A stretch of 56,147 nucleotides of DNA from JAXFPC01 sp034180005 (GCA_034180005.1 JAXFPC010000064.1:1-56147), one strand, 5' to 3'. Numbered from the stretch's first letter, positions 7,054 through 16,211 are shown. Translations and numbers: made by a program. The notes: generated by a model from the sequence alone, not told the origin.

Positions 7054-9201
7054 TTACTTAGCTTCTACACCCAATCTTCCGCCGGACGCAGTTTTCACAG
7101 CCGGACGGAAAAGCAGATAAAGCATGCCCACAAAAAGCACGGCTGCAACCGCCGTTCCGGCGCTAAAAGCCTCTCCGCCGAGCAAAACTCTGCCGAACTG
7201 GTAAATAATCAGGCAAACTGCATAAGCAAAGCCGTTTTGGAACAAAATCGTAGCCAGCGTCCATTTTTTGCTGTTCATCTCTTTGCCCATGGTAGAAATA
7301 GCCGCCAGACAAGGTGAATCCAACAAATTGAACACTAGGAAAGAGAACGCCGCAACTGTTCCCGGGAACATGGCCATAACCGAAGTCCACAAACTTGCGT
7401 CTTCTTCAGTAGCTTCTGCCAGTCCCACCAGGATAGCCATGGTGCTGACGATAGCTTCTTTAGCCACAAAGCCGGAGAAAGCCGCAGCCACTGCCTGCCA
7501 GTTGCCGAAGCCCAAGGGGGCGAAAATGGGTGACAGCATCGTACCGATGACAGCAATAAAGCTTGCATCCACATCCACCATCGCCAAAGCTCCGTCTTCA
7601 ATACCGTAGCTTGACAGGAACCACATGGCTACGCAGCACAGGAAGATAACAGTACCCGCTTTGACAAGGAAACCGGAAACGCGATCCCAAGTAGTAAAGA
7701 GAACATTTTTCACCAGCGGCATATGATAAGGTGGCAGCTCCATAACGAAAGGAGCAGGCTCTCCCGCAAAAAGCTCCGTCTTTTTCAAAATAATGCTGGC
7801 CACGACAACAGAGCCGAAGCCTACAAAATACATAACGGGAGCCATATACCACTCTCCGCCCATGATAGCGCCGCTGAGCAGAGCAATCACCGGCAGCTTG
7901 GCGCTGCAGGGAACAAAGGTGACGGTCATCATGGTCAAACGTCTGTCCTGTTCATTTTCAATCGTACGCGAAGCCATAATTCCGGGTACGCCGCAGCCGG
8001 AAGAAATCAGCATGGGGATAAAACTCTTACCGCTCATGCCGAATTGACGGAAGAAACGATCCATGATAAAAGCTACGCGAGCCATATAACCGCAGTCTTC
8101 CAAAACGCTGAGCAGCAGGAAAACTACAGCCATTTGAGGAGCAAATCCCAAAGGAGCGCCGATGCCGGCAATGATACCGTCGACAACAAGCGAAACCAGC
8201 CACTCTTCCGCTCCCAGCGCCTCCAGCTGTTCTTTGGCCCAAGGCTGGATCCACTCGCCGAACAATGTGTCGTTGGTGAAATCCGTCAACATTGTACCGA
8301 GCGTTTCTATTGCGATGTAATATACCATGAACATTACGATTGCAAAAATCGGCAAAGCAAAAAAACGGTTGGTAACAATCCGGTCGATCTTATCGGAAAG
8401 CGTAAGTCCTGAAGTACCTTTTTTTACGGCGGAAGCAATCAGTCCGCCTATGAAATCATACCTCTCGTTGGTGATGATGCTCTCGCTGTCGTCTTCAAGC
8501 TTTTCCTCGCAAGCGGCAACGACAGTTTCGATTTCCTCAAGTTCCGCTTCCGTAATTTCAAGCTGCGCCGCAATCTTGGCATCACGTTCGAACAATTTTA
8601 TCAAAAGCCAACGCTCGCTGATGCCCGCAGTTTTTTCGCCGACAATGCTTTTAATTTTCAGCAGAGCTTTTTCAACCTCGCTGCTGAATTTCACGCATCT
8701 GCCAGCGCTGCCGCCGGCATTTTCCACAGCCTTCGCCGCGGCATCCGCAACACCTTCTCCGTGCAAAGCCGATGTCTCTACAATATCACACTGCAATTTA
8801 TCCGCCAAAGCGGCTCTGTCTATAACATCTCCGTTGCTGCGCACGATGTCCATCATATTCATAGCGATAGTTACGGGCAGCCCCATCTCCATAACCTGTG
8901 TGGTAAGATAGAGATTGCGTTCTATATTGGAGCCGTCCACCAGGTTCAGCACCCCGTCCAACTTCGTTTCCAAAAGATAATTGCGGGAGATGACTTCTTC
9001 CAAAGTGTATGGAGAAAGAGAATAAATTCCCGGTAAATCTGTCAGCACAACATTGCCGCGCCCCTTTAAGCGGCCTTCTTTTTTCTCAACCGTAACTCCC
9101 GGCCAGTTTCCCACATATTGATTGGAACCGGTCAGTTGATTGAACATTGTCGTCTTACCGCAGTTAGGATTGCCTACCAGCGCAATTTTTACTTCACTCA
9201 T
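7054..9201 (-). CDS. feoB: Ferrous iron transport protein B
   Basis: Inner-membrane Fe(II) uptake protein, 715 residues from the chosen start. The N-terminal G domain shows G1 GNPNCGKTT, G3 DLPG, G4 NMMD and a G5-like SAL, followed by a helical GDI-like region (about residues 165-265). The C-terminal half has two gate repeats, with SGCGVPGIMASRT and FVPCSAKLPV carrying conserved cysteines, and about eight or more membrane helices. The start is ATG 9201 because AAGGAG stands eight bases upstream; an in-frame TTG at 9222 would lie upstream of that site. It follows two feoA genes with 13 bp spacing and is the main transporter of the operon. Confidence 0.98.
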   Translation of the reverse strand: MSEVKIALVGNPNCGKTTMFNQLTGSNQYVGNWPGVTVEKKEGRLKGRGNVVLTDLPGIYSLSPYTLEEVISRNYLLETKLDGVLNLVDGSNIERNLYLTTQVMEMGLPVTIAMNMMDIVRSNGDVIDRAALADKLQCDIVETSALHGEGVADAAAKAVENAGGSAGRCVKFSSEVEKALLKIKSIVGEKTAGISERWLLIKLFERDAKIAAQLEITEAELEEIETVVAACEEKLEDDSESIITNERYDFIGGLIASAVKKGTSGLTLSDKIDRIVTNRFFALPIFAIVMFMVYYIAIETLGTMLTDFTNDTLFGEWIQPWAKEQLEALGAEEWLVSLVVDGIIAGIGAPLGFAPQMAVVFLLLSVLEDCGYMARVAFIMDRFFRQFGMSGKSFIPMLISSGCGVPGIMASRTIENEQDRRLTMMTVTFVPCSAKLPVIALLSGAIMGGEWYMAPVMYFVGFGSVVVASIILKKTELFAGEPAPFVMELPPYHMPLVKNVLFTTWDRVSGFLVKAGTVIFLCCVAMWFLSSYGIEDGALAMVDVDASFIAVIGTMLSPIFAPLGFGNWQAVAAAFSGFVAKEAIVSTMAILVGLAEATEEDASLWTSVMAMFPGTVAAFSFLVFNLLDSPCLAAISTMGKEMNSKKWTLATILFQNGFAYAVCLIIYQFGRVLLGGEAFSAGTAVAAVLFVGMLYLLFRPAVKTASGGRLGVEAK

Positions 9202-9214
9202 CGCTTCACACTCC

Positions 9215-9436
9215 TTACTCAACTACGATATTTTCCGCTTCCGATTTGCGCAGCGTCAGCTCGTAACCGCGCACATTAACTTCAACAGGATCGCCCAGAG
9301 GAGCGACTTTTCTTACGAACACGCTGACCCCCTTCGTAATCCCCATATCCATAATACGGCGTTTGACAGCGCCTTCGCCAACCAGTTTAACTACGACAGC
9401 TGTTTCTCCCACCGCGACATCTCTCAATGTTTTCAT
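9215..9436 (-). CDS. feoA: FeoA-domain protein (second feoA)
   Basis: Small SH3-like protein, 73 residues, cytoplasmic, thought to interact with FeoB and stimulate iron uptake. FeoA pattern: an early glycine-rich V-x-x-L-x-G-EGAVKRRIMDMGI segment, then G-x-x-V-x-V-x-x-x-APLGDPVEV and a final RGYELTLRKSEAENI. Start ATG has AGGAGG seven bases upstream. It sits 13 bp before feoB and 15 bp after the other feoA, so all are co-transcribed. Confidence 0.93.
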   Translation of the reverse strand: MKTLRDVAVGETAVVVKLVGEGAVKRRIMDMGITKGVSVFVRKVAPLGDPVEVNVRGYELTLRKSEAENIVVE

Positions 9437-9451
9437 ATATTTACCTCCTGC

Positions 9452-9664
9452 TTAAACGAAAATTTTCGATGCCATATTTCGGCTGAGCGCAACCCTGGCA
9501 TCCTTTACATTGACGATCAGATTGCCGTCTATTTCCGAAATAACCGTTATCAGCGCGCCCTCCACAAAACCCATACTTTCCAGATAGCGTTTTATTTCCG
9601 GCTTGCCCCTGACGGCAGCTATTTTACCTACATCTCCGCATTTAGCCATAATGAGCGGCATCAT
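9452..9664 (-). CDS. feoA: FeoA-domain protein (first feoA of the operon)
   Basis: 70 residues from ATG 9664. The start is fixed by GGAGGG seven bases upstream; an in-frame TTG further out includes this site and is rejected. FeoA features are KIAAVRGKPEIKRYLESMGF and VNVKDARVALSRNMASKI. It differs clearly from the second FeoA (no long identical stretch), so the two may not be interchangeable. First gene of the iron uptake operon, behind the palindromes at 9721-9769. Confidence 0.92.
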   Translation of the reverse strand: MMPLIMAKCGDVGKIAAVRGKPEIKRYLESMGFVEGALITVISEIDGNLIVNVKDARVALSRNMASKIFV

Positions 9665-9720
9665 CTTTCCCTCCAATTTCGTTTAAGCCTGAGTAAGGCG
9701 CAAACTTTACGGCAATTTTG

Positions 9721-9769
9721 TTAGTCTAAGCTAACTTAACGCCAAAAATAATTAGTTAGACTTACCTAA
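9721..9769. promoter_or_regulatory. Two DtxR/IdeR-like operator palindromes upstream of feo
   Basis: Two related sites lie 57-105 bp before the first feoA. Site 1 (9721-9739, TTAGTCTAAGCTAACTTAA) matches 14 of 19 bases of the actinobacterial DtxR/IdeR consensus TTAGGTTAGCCTAACCTAA. Site 2 (9752-9769) is an imperfect inverted repeat with arms TTAGTTAGA and CTTACCTAA. Iron-dependent repression of an iron uptake operon fits, but the regulator gene is not in the window and a Fur-type site is not excluded. Confidence 0.6.
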
Positions 9770-9902
9770 CCGCACATAAAATTTTACCGCAGCTAACAAT
9801 ATTTGTCAAGCATGCTCGCGTTGATAAATCTTAAATTCCTTCCAAAGAGGTATTTAAACGCAATTACTCGGTACAAAGCAGTGAATTTGTTAAGCTCCGT
9901 CA

Positions 9903-9950
9903 AAAAAAATTAAACGCCTCCTTCCGGAAATAATTCCGGCAGAGGCGTTT
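9903..9950 (-). terminator. Terminator after the WG-repeat gene
   Basis: Stem AAACGCCTC (9912-9920) with GAGGCGTTT (9942-9950), reinforced by an inner TTCCGGAA/TTCCGG pairing; the minus strand continues into a U-rich run (A-run 9902-9909). Confidence 0.85.
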
Positions 9951-9982
9951 CGTTTCACATTCGCACAACTTCCGTGCCCACA

Positions 9983-11446
9983 TCAACTTTCTATGGAGAG
10001 CAGCTCCACTTCCTTGTATTTCGGTTCGATGACAAAGTTGCCGCTTTCGTCGACAACTCCCCAATGTCCGCTTTTTTCGGCGGGAGCCAGACCGCCTACA
10101 AAAGTCCCCACATCACTTACGCCGCGCAGATCAGTCACCTTGGCTCCGCCGGCATCGATGAGCATCCATTTGCCGTTCAATTTTACCGGGGCGACACGAC
10201 CGGAGAAATAACCGGCTTCGTCATACTTAGGTCTTACGACGGTAACGCCGCTCTTGTCAATGTAACCCCACCTGTCACCCAGCTTAAAAGCTGCCAGTCC
10301 GTGTGCAAAAAGCTGCGCGTCATTGTAAACATTCTTCGTCAGAGGCTCACCCTTGATGTTGATGAATTGCGCCATACCGCCCAACTTAGCCACTGCCGCG
10401 CCTTCGGCAAAAGGAGTCAGTTCGTCATACAGGGGAGCGATAACGAACGCGCCTTCTTTATCCACATATCCTGCCTTATCATCCTTGACGACAAGAGTCA
10501 GTCCTTCACCACCCTCGCCGTAAGGACCTACATAATCATATTTAGTGGTGATGACCAGTTCGCCCTCTCTGTTGAGAAAACCGCGCTTCTCGTCTTCCAC
10601 CACTGTATCGAAAATATAGGGATCTTCGGCTTTGGTCACCGAATAGGAATAATGTTTTTTGACGCGGTAAATATCCGGTCCGGCCCAGGAGCCGATGATG
10701 GCGTTGCCGATAAAGCCCAAGGGAGAAAACTTGCTGACTTTAACTTTGACCTGCGCCAAACCGTCGATGAACGAGGAAACATTTTCGTAAGAAGAAATGA
10801 AAGCCACGCGTCCGGTTTTATCTATGAAAGCTGTCTTGCCGTTTACGCGTACCTTGGCCAGTCCCTCGCTGAATGGCGCGGCATACTTGTAAGCGCCGCC
10901 GAGGATCTCCTTACCGCTGTAATCTATATAGCTATAGGTCTTCCCCTGCTTCACCGCCGCCAATCCCTCAGAAAAGAAACCTCCGCTGTCGAAACGCGGC
11001 GCAATGCTCATTTTTCCTGCCTTATCAATGAAGCCCCATTTTTTCCCCTGCTTTACGGAAGCATAGCCTTCATAAAATTTAGCGATGTCGTCATATTCGT
11101 CGGGCGTTACCTGCCTGCCCTCCTGATCATAATATCGATATTTTTTATTTTTCAGGGCGAAATAACTTTTGTCGTCATTGACATAAACTGCATCAAATTC
11201 CTGCGGCAGGAGCATATGTCCCTGTGTGTCGTAAACGGCGATTTTTTTATTATCACCCTTAGCCAAAACGGTACCGTCATCACTTACGCGGACGACTTTG
11301 TACTCCGTCGGCAAAATTGTCCGCCCTTGAGCATCGCTTATGCCCCAGCGGCTATTTTCTTTGACCTTCACCAGAACGCTGCTTTCCGCAGCTGCAATAC
11401 CGACGAACAGCATACCCGCCGTCACCAAACTGATAATTTTTTTCAA
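9983..11446 (-). CDS. Secreted WG-repeat protein
   Basis: Exported protein of about 487 residues built mostly from WG (tryptophan-glycine) repeats, each around 45 residues with a core like G-[WY]-[IV]-[DN]-x-x-G; examples are WGISDAQG, WGFIDKAG, SYIDYSG, AFIDKTG, GYVDKEG, WGYIDKSG and WGVVDESG. Such repeats form beta-rich solenoid or propeller-like surfaces; function is unknown, a binding role is likely. The start is TTG at 11446: AGGAGG lies seven bases upstream, while the longer frame from GTG 11473 has this site inside it. The chosen start gives a clean signal peptide (MKKIISLVTAGMLF, ending AAAES). The gene stands alone between nifJ and feo with its own terminator. Confidence 0.88.
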   Translation of the reverse strand: MKKIISLVTAGMLFVGIAAAESSVLVKVKENSRWGISDAQGRTILPTEYKVVRVSDDGTVLAKGDNKKIAVYDTQGHMLLPQEFDAVYVNDDKSYFALKNKKYRYYDQEGRQVTPDEYDDIAKFYEGYASVKQGKKWGFIDKAGKMSIAPRFDSGGFFSEGLAAVKQGKTYSYIDYSGKEILGGAYKYAAPFSEGLAKVRVNGKTAFIDKTGRVAFISSYENVSSFIDGLAQVKVKVSKFSPLGFIGNAIIGSWAGPDIYRVKKHYSYSVTKAEDPYIFDTVVEDEKRGFLNREGELVITTKYDYVGPYGEGGEGLTLVVKDDKAGYVDKEGAFVIAPLYDELTPFAEGAAVAKLGGMAQFINIKGEPLTKNVYNDAQLFAHGLAAFKLGDRWGYIDKSGVTVVRPKYDEAGYFSGRVAPVKLNGKWMLIDAGGAKVTDLRGVSDVGTFVGGLAPAEKSGHWGVVDESGNFVIEPKYKEVELLSIES

Positions 11447-11494
11447 AAGCTCTACCTCCTTTTTGCGCGGCACTGCATGGCCCCATTATGAAAG

Positions 11495-11531
11495 TATCCC
11501 CTCCGCAGCTCAAAATGTCACGGAGGGGATA
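11495..11531 (-). terminator. Probable terminator of nifJ
   Basis: An 11-bp perfect stem TATCCCCTCCG (11495-11505) with its complement at 11521-11531; the U tract after it on the minus strand is weak (ACTTTC). Confidence 0.65.
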
Positions 11532-11569
11532 TTGAGAGATACTACAGAAAAAAGTTATTTACGTACCGT

Positions 11570-14500
11570 TTATTCTCTGCCCGCTAATTTTTTGTAAGCC
11601 GCCAAACGATCCATGGCATCCTTCTCCGTTTTTTCAAACAGAGCTTCCGCGCGATCGGGGAACATTTTCAACAGAGAGCTGAAACGAACTTCGCCCATGA
11701 GGAAATCACGGAAGCTGCTCGTAGGCTCTTTGGAATCGAGAGTGAACGGATTCTTACCCTGATCTTTGAGCAGCGGGTTATACCTGTAGTTTACCCAGTA
11801 GCCGCACTCCACGGCATGTTTTGCTTCCAGCTGGGTGCATCCCATGCCTGCTTTAAGTCCGTGAGCGATACAGGGTGAATATGCAATGATCAGGGACGGT
11901 CCGTCATAAGCCTCCGCTTCGGCAATAGCCTTCAGCGCCTGATTTTTATCGGAACCCATGGCAATCTGAGCCACATACACATAGCCGTAACTCATAGCCA
12001 TCATGCCCAAATCTTTTTTCTTCGTTCTCTTGCCGCCGGCGGCAAATTTGGCAATAGCGGCCGTGGGCGTCGCTTTGGACGACTGCCCGCCGGTGTTGGA
12101 ATAAACCTCCGTATCGAAAACGAGTATATTGACGTTTTCACCGGAAGCCAAAACATGATCGAGTCCGCCGTAACCGATATCGTAAGCCCAGCCGTCGCCG
12201 CCGAAAATCCAGTGACTGCGTTTGACAAAGTACTGCTTCTCCGCGTAGATGGAGGCACAGATTTCGCATTTGTCCGCGTGAAGCTCCAAAGCTGCCTTCA
12301 AGGCTTCCGCTCTTTCGCGAGTACCTTCGCTTTCTTCAAAGCCGTTCAACCAGCTTTCCATCGCTTCTTTCAAAGCAGCGGGCAGCTCTTTCAGCAAAGC
12401 GTCCTTCACCATTTCGGCCACGCGCTCGCGAGCCTGACGCACACCGACGAACATACCCAAGCCATATTCCGCATTATCCTCGAAGAGAGAGTTGGCCCAG
12501 GAAGGTCCACGTCCCTGCGCATTTCTCGTGTACGGCATGGAAGGAGCGGAAGCGCCCCAAATGGAAGAGCAACCCGTAGCGTTGGCAATCATCATTCTGT
12601 CGCCGACCAACTGGGTGACCAATTTAGCATAAGGAGTTTCGCCGCAGCCGGCGCACGCTCCCGAAAATTCAAGCAAAGGCTGTTCGAACTGTACGCCCTT
12701 GACGGTAGTCTTGCTCATCGGATTCTGTTTTGGAACAACTTCTCCGGAAACATATTCCCAAGCCTCCGTCTTAGCCAGCTGACTTTCCAGCGGTTTCATG
12801 ATCAGCGCCTTGCCTTTGGGCGCGGGACAAACCTGGGCGCAGTTGCCGCATCCTGTGCAGTCCATCTGCGAAACGCAGATGGAGAACTTCAAATCTTTAG
12901 CTCCCACAGCCGGCAAAGATGGCAATCCTTTGGCTGCAGCCGTTTCCGCTTCCTGCTCATTCATCAGGAAAGGACGTATAGCGGCATGAGGGCAAACAAA
13001 GGCGCACTGATTGCACTGTATGCACATCTCCGGCTGCCACTCGGGTACGTTGATCGCAATACCGCGCTTTTCATAAGCGGAAGTTCCCGAGGGGAAAGTT
13101 CCGTCAGCATGATCCGCCAAAACACTTACAGGCAACTTGTCGCCTTCCAGACGATTCATAGGAGCAAGCATCTCGTCAACGAATTTATTGCCGGTAGCGG
13201 CAGCAGACGCAGCCTCGCCTGCAGCCTCGCTCCACGAAGCAGGCACTGCAATCTCGACTACTGCATTGACACCCTGGTCGATAGCCGCGTTATTCATATC
13301 GACAACGGCCTGACCTTTGTTACCGTAGGAGTGTTCTACGGCGTCTTTCAAATATTTTACGGCGTCTTCAACGGGAATAACATTGGCCAGTTTGAAGAAC
13401 GCGGACTGCATGATCATATTGATGCGGTTGCCCAAGCCTATGGCTGCGGCAATTTTTACGGCGTCTATGGTATAGAGTTTAATGCCGTTGGCGGCAATAT
13501 AACGTTTGATGTGAGCAGGCAGCTGCTTCTCAAGCTCCTCAGCATCCCAGCTGGTGTTAAGCAACAACACGCCACCTTTTTTCAAACCTGCTGTAACATC
13601 GTACAGATTGACGTAGGATTGCTTGTGTACAGCTACAAAATCCACCTCGGTAATCAAATAGGGGGCCATGATCGGCTGTTTGCCGAAACGCAGATGCGAA
13701 ACGGTTATGCCGCCGGATTTTTTACTGTCGTAGGAAAAATATCCCTGAGCGTATAAATCCGTATAATCGCCGATGATTTTGATGGCGCTCTTGTTTGCAC
13801 CCACAGTTCCGTCGGAGCCGAGACCCCAGAATTTGCAGGCTGTCGTGCCGGCAGGAGTCACATCGATAGGCGCGCCTGCTGCCAGAGAAGTATCGGTAAC
13901 ATCGTCGGTAATGCCTACTGTAAAATGATCTTTCGGTGCGGCCGCGGCCAAATTGTCGAAAACTCCGACAATGTCAGTCGGTAGCAGATCCTTGGAACCT
14001 AAACCGTAACGACCGCCGACAATTGTCGGATTGATTCCGGAGGAATAAAAAGCTGCTCTGACATCAAGATAAAGCGGTTCGCCGAAAGCGCCTGGTTCTT
14101 TGGTGCGATCCATTACGGCGACACGCTTCACAGTCTTCGGTATAGCCTGCAGGAAATGTTTCACGCTGAAAGGACGGTACAAGTGCACGTTCAAAACGCC
14201 CACCTTGGCGCCCTGCTCGTTGAGTTTTGCGACTACGGTGCGAGCCACATCAGCACCCGATCCCATGATAATGATAATATTTTCGGCATCCTCTGCGCCG
14301 TAATAATTGAACAGATGATACTCACGACCGGTGAGCTTCGAAACCTGCCCCATGTAATCTTCCACTATTTCGGGAAGCTCTTCGTAATACTTGTTGACAG
14401 CTTCGCGGGATTGGAAGTAAATATCAGGATTTTGCGCCGTACCGCGTACGACAGGGTTATCCGGATTCAAACCACGCTGACGGAAAGCCGTCACGGCGTC

Positions 14501-15088
14501 ACGATCAAGCAGCTTGCCCAGCTCCTCGTATTCCATGATCTCCACTTTCTGAATTTCATGGGAAGTACGGAATCCGTCAAAGAAATTCAAAAAAGGTACC
14601 CTGGCTTTAATGGCCGCCAGATGTGCCACGCCTGCCAGATCCATCACTTCCTGGACGCTGCTTTCCGCCAAAAGCGCAAAGCCGGTCTGACGAGCAGCCA
14701 TAACATCCTGGTGATCGCCAAAGATGGACAGCGAGCTGGTAGCCAACGCGCGGGCGGAAACATGAAACACCGCCGGCAGCAGTTCGCCCGCCAATTTATA
14801 CATATTGGGGATCATCAACAGCAATCCCTGAGACGCGGTATATGTGGTCGTCAACGCGCCCGCCTGCAAAGATCCGTGTACAGCTCCGGCAGCGCCGGCT
14901 TCCGATTGCATCTCCACAACCTTAACCGACTGTCCGAACAAATTCTTTTTGCCCTGCGCGGACCACTCATCAACAACCTCCGCCATAGGAGAAGAGGGTG
15001 TGATAGGATAAATGGCGGCAACGTCGGTAAATGCGTAAGAAATATACGCTGCCGCCGTATTGCCGTCCATAGTTTTCATTTTTGCCAT
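11570..15088 (-). CDS. nifJ: Pyruvate:ferredoxin (flavodoxin) oxidoreductase, single-chain
   Basis: Converts pyruvate and CoA to acetyl-CoA, CO2 and reduced ferredoxin; cytoplasmic, central to anaerobic metabolism. One chain of 1172 residues matches the usual length of the homodimeric enzyme. Seen in order: N-terminal domain with AAAYISYAFTDVAAIYPITPSSPMAE, the gamma-type domain, a ferredoxin-like domain with two 4Fe-4S motifs (CIQCNQCAFVCP and CTGCGNCAQVCP) around residues 690-760, then the thiamine-diphosphate domain with ACAGCGETPYAKL, GGDGWAYDIGYGG and VYSNTGGQSSKATPTAA. Start ATG 15088 is chosen for GAAGGGAAAG upstream; the longer frame to 15139 adds an unconserved tail. Preceded by a good promoter and transcribed alone. 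Confidence 0.98.
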   Translation of the reverse strand: MAKMKTMDGNTAAAYISYAFTDVAAIYPITPSSPMAEVVDEWSAQGKKNLFGQSVKVVEMQSEAGAAGAVHGSLQAGALTTTYTASQGLLLMIPNMYKLAGELLPAVFHVSARALATSSLSIFGDHQDVMAARQTGFALLAESSVQEVMDLAGVAHLAAIKARVPFLNFFDGFRTSHEIQKVEIMEYEELGKLLDRDAVTAFRQRGLNPDNPVVRGTAQNPDIYFQSREAVNKYYEELPEIVEDYMGQVSKLTGREYHLFNYYGAEDAENIIIIMGSGADVARTVVAKLNEQGAKVGVLNVHLYRPFSVKHFLQAIPKTVKRVAVMDRTKEPGAFGEPLYLDVRAAFYSSGINPTIVGGRYGLGSKDLLPTDIVGVFDNLAAAAPKDHFTVGITDDVTDTSLAAGAPIDVTPAGTTACKFWGLGSDGTVGANKSAIKIIGDYTDLYAQGYFSYDSKKSGGITVSHLRFGKQPIMAPYLITEVDFVAVHKQSYVNLYDVTAGLKKGGVLLLNTSWDAEELEKQLPAHIKRYIAANGIKLYTIDAVKIAAAIGLGNRINMIMQSAFFKLANVIPVEDAVKYLKDAVEHSYGNKGQAVVDMNNAAIDQGVNAVVEIAVPASWSEAAGEAASAAATGNKFVDEMLAPMNRLEGDKLPVSVLADHADGTFPSGTSAYEKRGIAINVPEWQPEMCIQCNQCAFVCPHAAIRPFLMNEQEAETAAAKGLPSLPAVGAKDLKFSICVSQMDCTGCGNCAQVCPAPKGKALIMKPLESQLAKTEAWEYVSGEVVPKQNPMSKTTVKGVQFEQPLLEFSGACAGCGETPYAKLVTQLVGDRMMIANATGCSSIWGASAPSMPYTRNAQGRGPSWANSLFEDNAEYGLGMFVGVRQARERVAEMVKDALLKELPAALKEAMESWLNGFEESEGTRERAEALKAALELHADKCEICASIYAEKQYFVKRSHWIFGGDGWAYDIGYGGLDHVLASGENVNILVFDTEVYSNTGGQSSKATPTAAIAKFAAGGKRTKKKDLGMMAMSYGYVYVAQIAMGSDKNQALKAIAEAEAYDGPSLIIAYSPCIAHGLKAGMGCTQLEAKHAVECGYWVNYRYNPLLKDQGKNPFTLDSKEPTSSFRDFLMGEVRFSSLLKMFPDRAEALFEKTEKDAMDRLAAYKKLAGRE

Positions 15089-15153
15089 TGCTTTCCCTTC
15101 TTTCTTAAAATCTTCAACCATATCGCAAAGATAAAACATCCTTCTGGACTTTC

Positions 15154-15182
15154 AGTATACACTATTTAGGTATGTTTGTAAA
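15154..15182 (-). promoter_or_regulatory. Promoter of nifJ
   Basis: TTTACA (15177-15182) and TATACT (15154-15159) on the minus strand with a 17-bp spacer, giving a leader of about 60 nt. Confidence 0.8.
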
Positions 15183-15211
15183 ACATGCGCCGACCTTTTT
15201 TCCACGGCAAA

Positions 15212-15257
15212 TATAAAAGACTGTTCACAGACAGCTTAGCGGTCTGCGAACAGTCTT
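15212..15257 (-). terminator. Terminator of the usp pair
   Basis: A 16-bp stem with one mismatch (15217-15232 with 15242-15257), followed on the minus strand by TTTTATATTT. Confidence 0.8.
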
Positions 15258-15283
15258 CGACACTATAAAATTTTACCGACAAA

Positions 15284-15694
15284 CTATTTCACTACCGTAA
15301 CAGGTACGGGAGCATCCTCCACAATAGTGCGGCTGATACTGTTTTTCAAAAAGCCTTCCACAGCGCCCAAGCCTCTGCTGCCGATAACAACAGCGTCACA
15401 GCACTCGTCTTCCACGGCCTGCAAGATCCGTTCCGCCACATCAAAATCATGCTCAAGCAAATAAGTGCAGTCCAAAGGCTTGTCTTCCAAAAAAGTGCGG
15501 GCGGCGTCCAGCACGCTGTTGCCTATTTTGGCATAATGACCGTCCACAACCGCAGGGACAGGTCTGGCACTGTCGGAAGTCACAGTCATGATCACCAAAG
15601 AACCTCCGCTGCACTGAGCCATATTCACAGCGTACTCGAAAGCGCGCCACGATGATTCCGTTCCGTCAATGGGAACCAAAATACGCTGCATCAT
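15284..15694 (-). CDS. Universal stress protein, UspA family
   Basis: 136-residue cytoplasmic protein of the Usp fold: begins with QRILVPIDGTESSWRAFEYA, has an internal VVDGHY region and ends with the nucleotide-binding pattern DAVVIGSRGLGAVEGFLKNSISRTIVEDAPVPVTVVK. The G-x(2)-G-x(9)-G[S/N] motif is largely kept (GSRGLGAVEGFLKNS), suggesting ATP binding. Starts one base after the stop of the upstream usp gene (TAACATGATG), so translation is likely coupled; start is either of two adjacent ATG codons. Exact stress role cannot be inferred. Confidence 0.93.
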   Translation of the reverse strand: MMQRILVPIDGTESSWRAFEYAVNMAQCSGGSLVIMTVTSDSARPVPAVVDGHYAKIGNSVLDAARTFLEDKPLDCTYLLEHDFDVAERILQAVEDECCDAVVIGSRGLGAVEGFLKNSISRTIVEDAPVPVTVVK

Positions 15695-15695
15695 G

Positions 15696-16133
15696 TTATT
15701 TCACAATCAACACCGGAACATCGGCGTATTGAGAAACCTTAGAGCTGACACTGCCCAGGAAAAACTCCGCAATGCCGGACAAACCGCGGCACCCCAGAAC
15801 GATAGCGTCGCATTTTTCTTTTTTAGACAAAGCGATGATTCTTTCGGAAGGATGTCCTATTTCCAGTTTGAAAGTTTTAGCATAAGGATACGCTTCAGCC
15901 TTATCCTGCGCCAACTGCAGCACACGCTCACCGATATTTTCAAGCTCCGTATTACCTTGCTGAATGGTGGCGTGATCCAGAGGCACAGCCAGTAAAGCCG
16001 CGTTATTATAGGGTTGGATGACATTGACGATCACCAACTCTCCGGCAAATTTCTCACCTATCTCCATCGCGCTCTGCAAGGCGCGCAGAGATCCGTCACT
16101 TCCGTCCACGGGAACTAAAATCTTTTTAAACAT
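15696..16133 (-). CDS. Universal stress protein, UspA family
   Basis: 145-residue Usp-fold protein from ATG 16133, chosen because AAGGAG precedes it by eight bases and the protein then begins in the family style (MFKKILVPVDGSDGSLRALQ). The C-terminal nucleotide motif is DAIVLGCRGLSGIAEFFLGSVSSKV. It is a diverged paralogue of the following gene and is transcribed first in the pair. The substrate or signal is unknown. Confidence 0.93.
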   Translation of the reverse strand: MFKKILVPVDGSDGSLRALQSAMEIGEKFAGELVIVNVIQPYNNAALLAVPLDHATIQQGNTELENIGERVLQLAQDKAEAYPYAKTFKLEIGHPSERIIALSKKEKCDAIVLGCRGLSGIAEFFLGSVSSKVSQYADVPVLIVK

Positions 16134-16211
16134 AGTAACAACTCCTTTCACAAGCCGAAACAAAGATTCCTGTATGTCATTGCCCTTACGAAAGCCGAAG
16201 TGCGAACCGCT

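Noticed and set aside
9974..11491. 505-codon open frame on the plus strand
   Set aside because: Antisense to the WG-repeat gene; its length results from codon bias of the real gene and it lacks any domain or ribosome site.
12155..13756. 533-codon open frame on the plus strand
   Set aside because: Antisense to nifJ, which is unmistakable on the minus strand.
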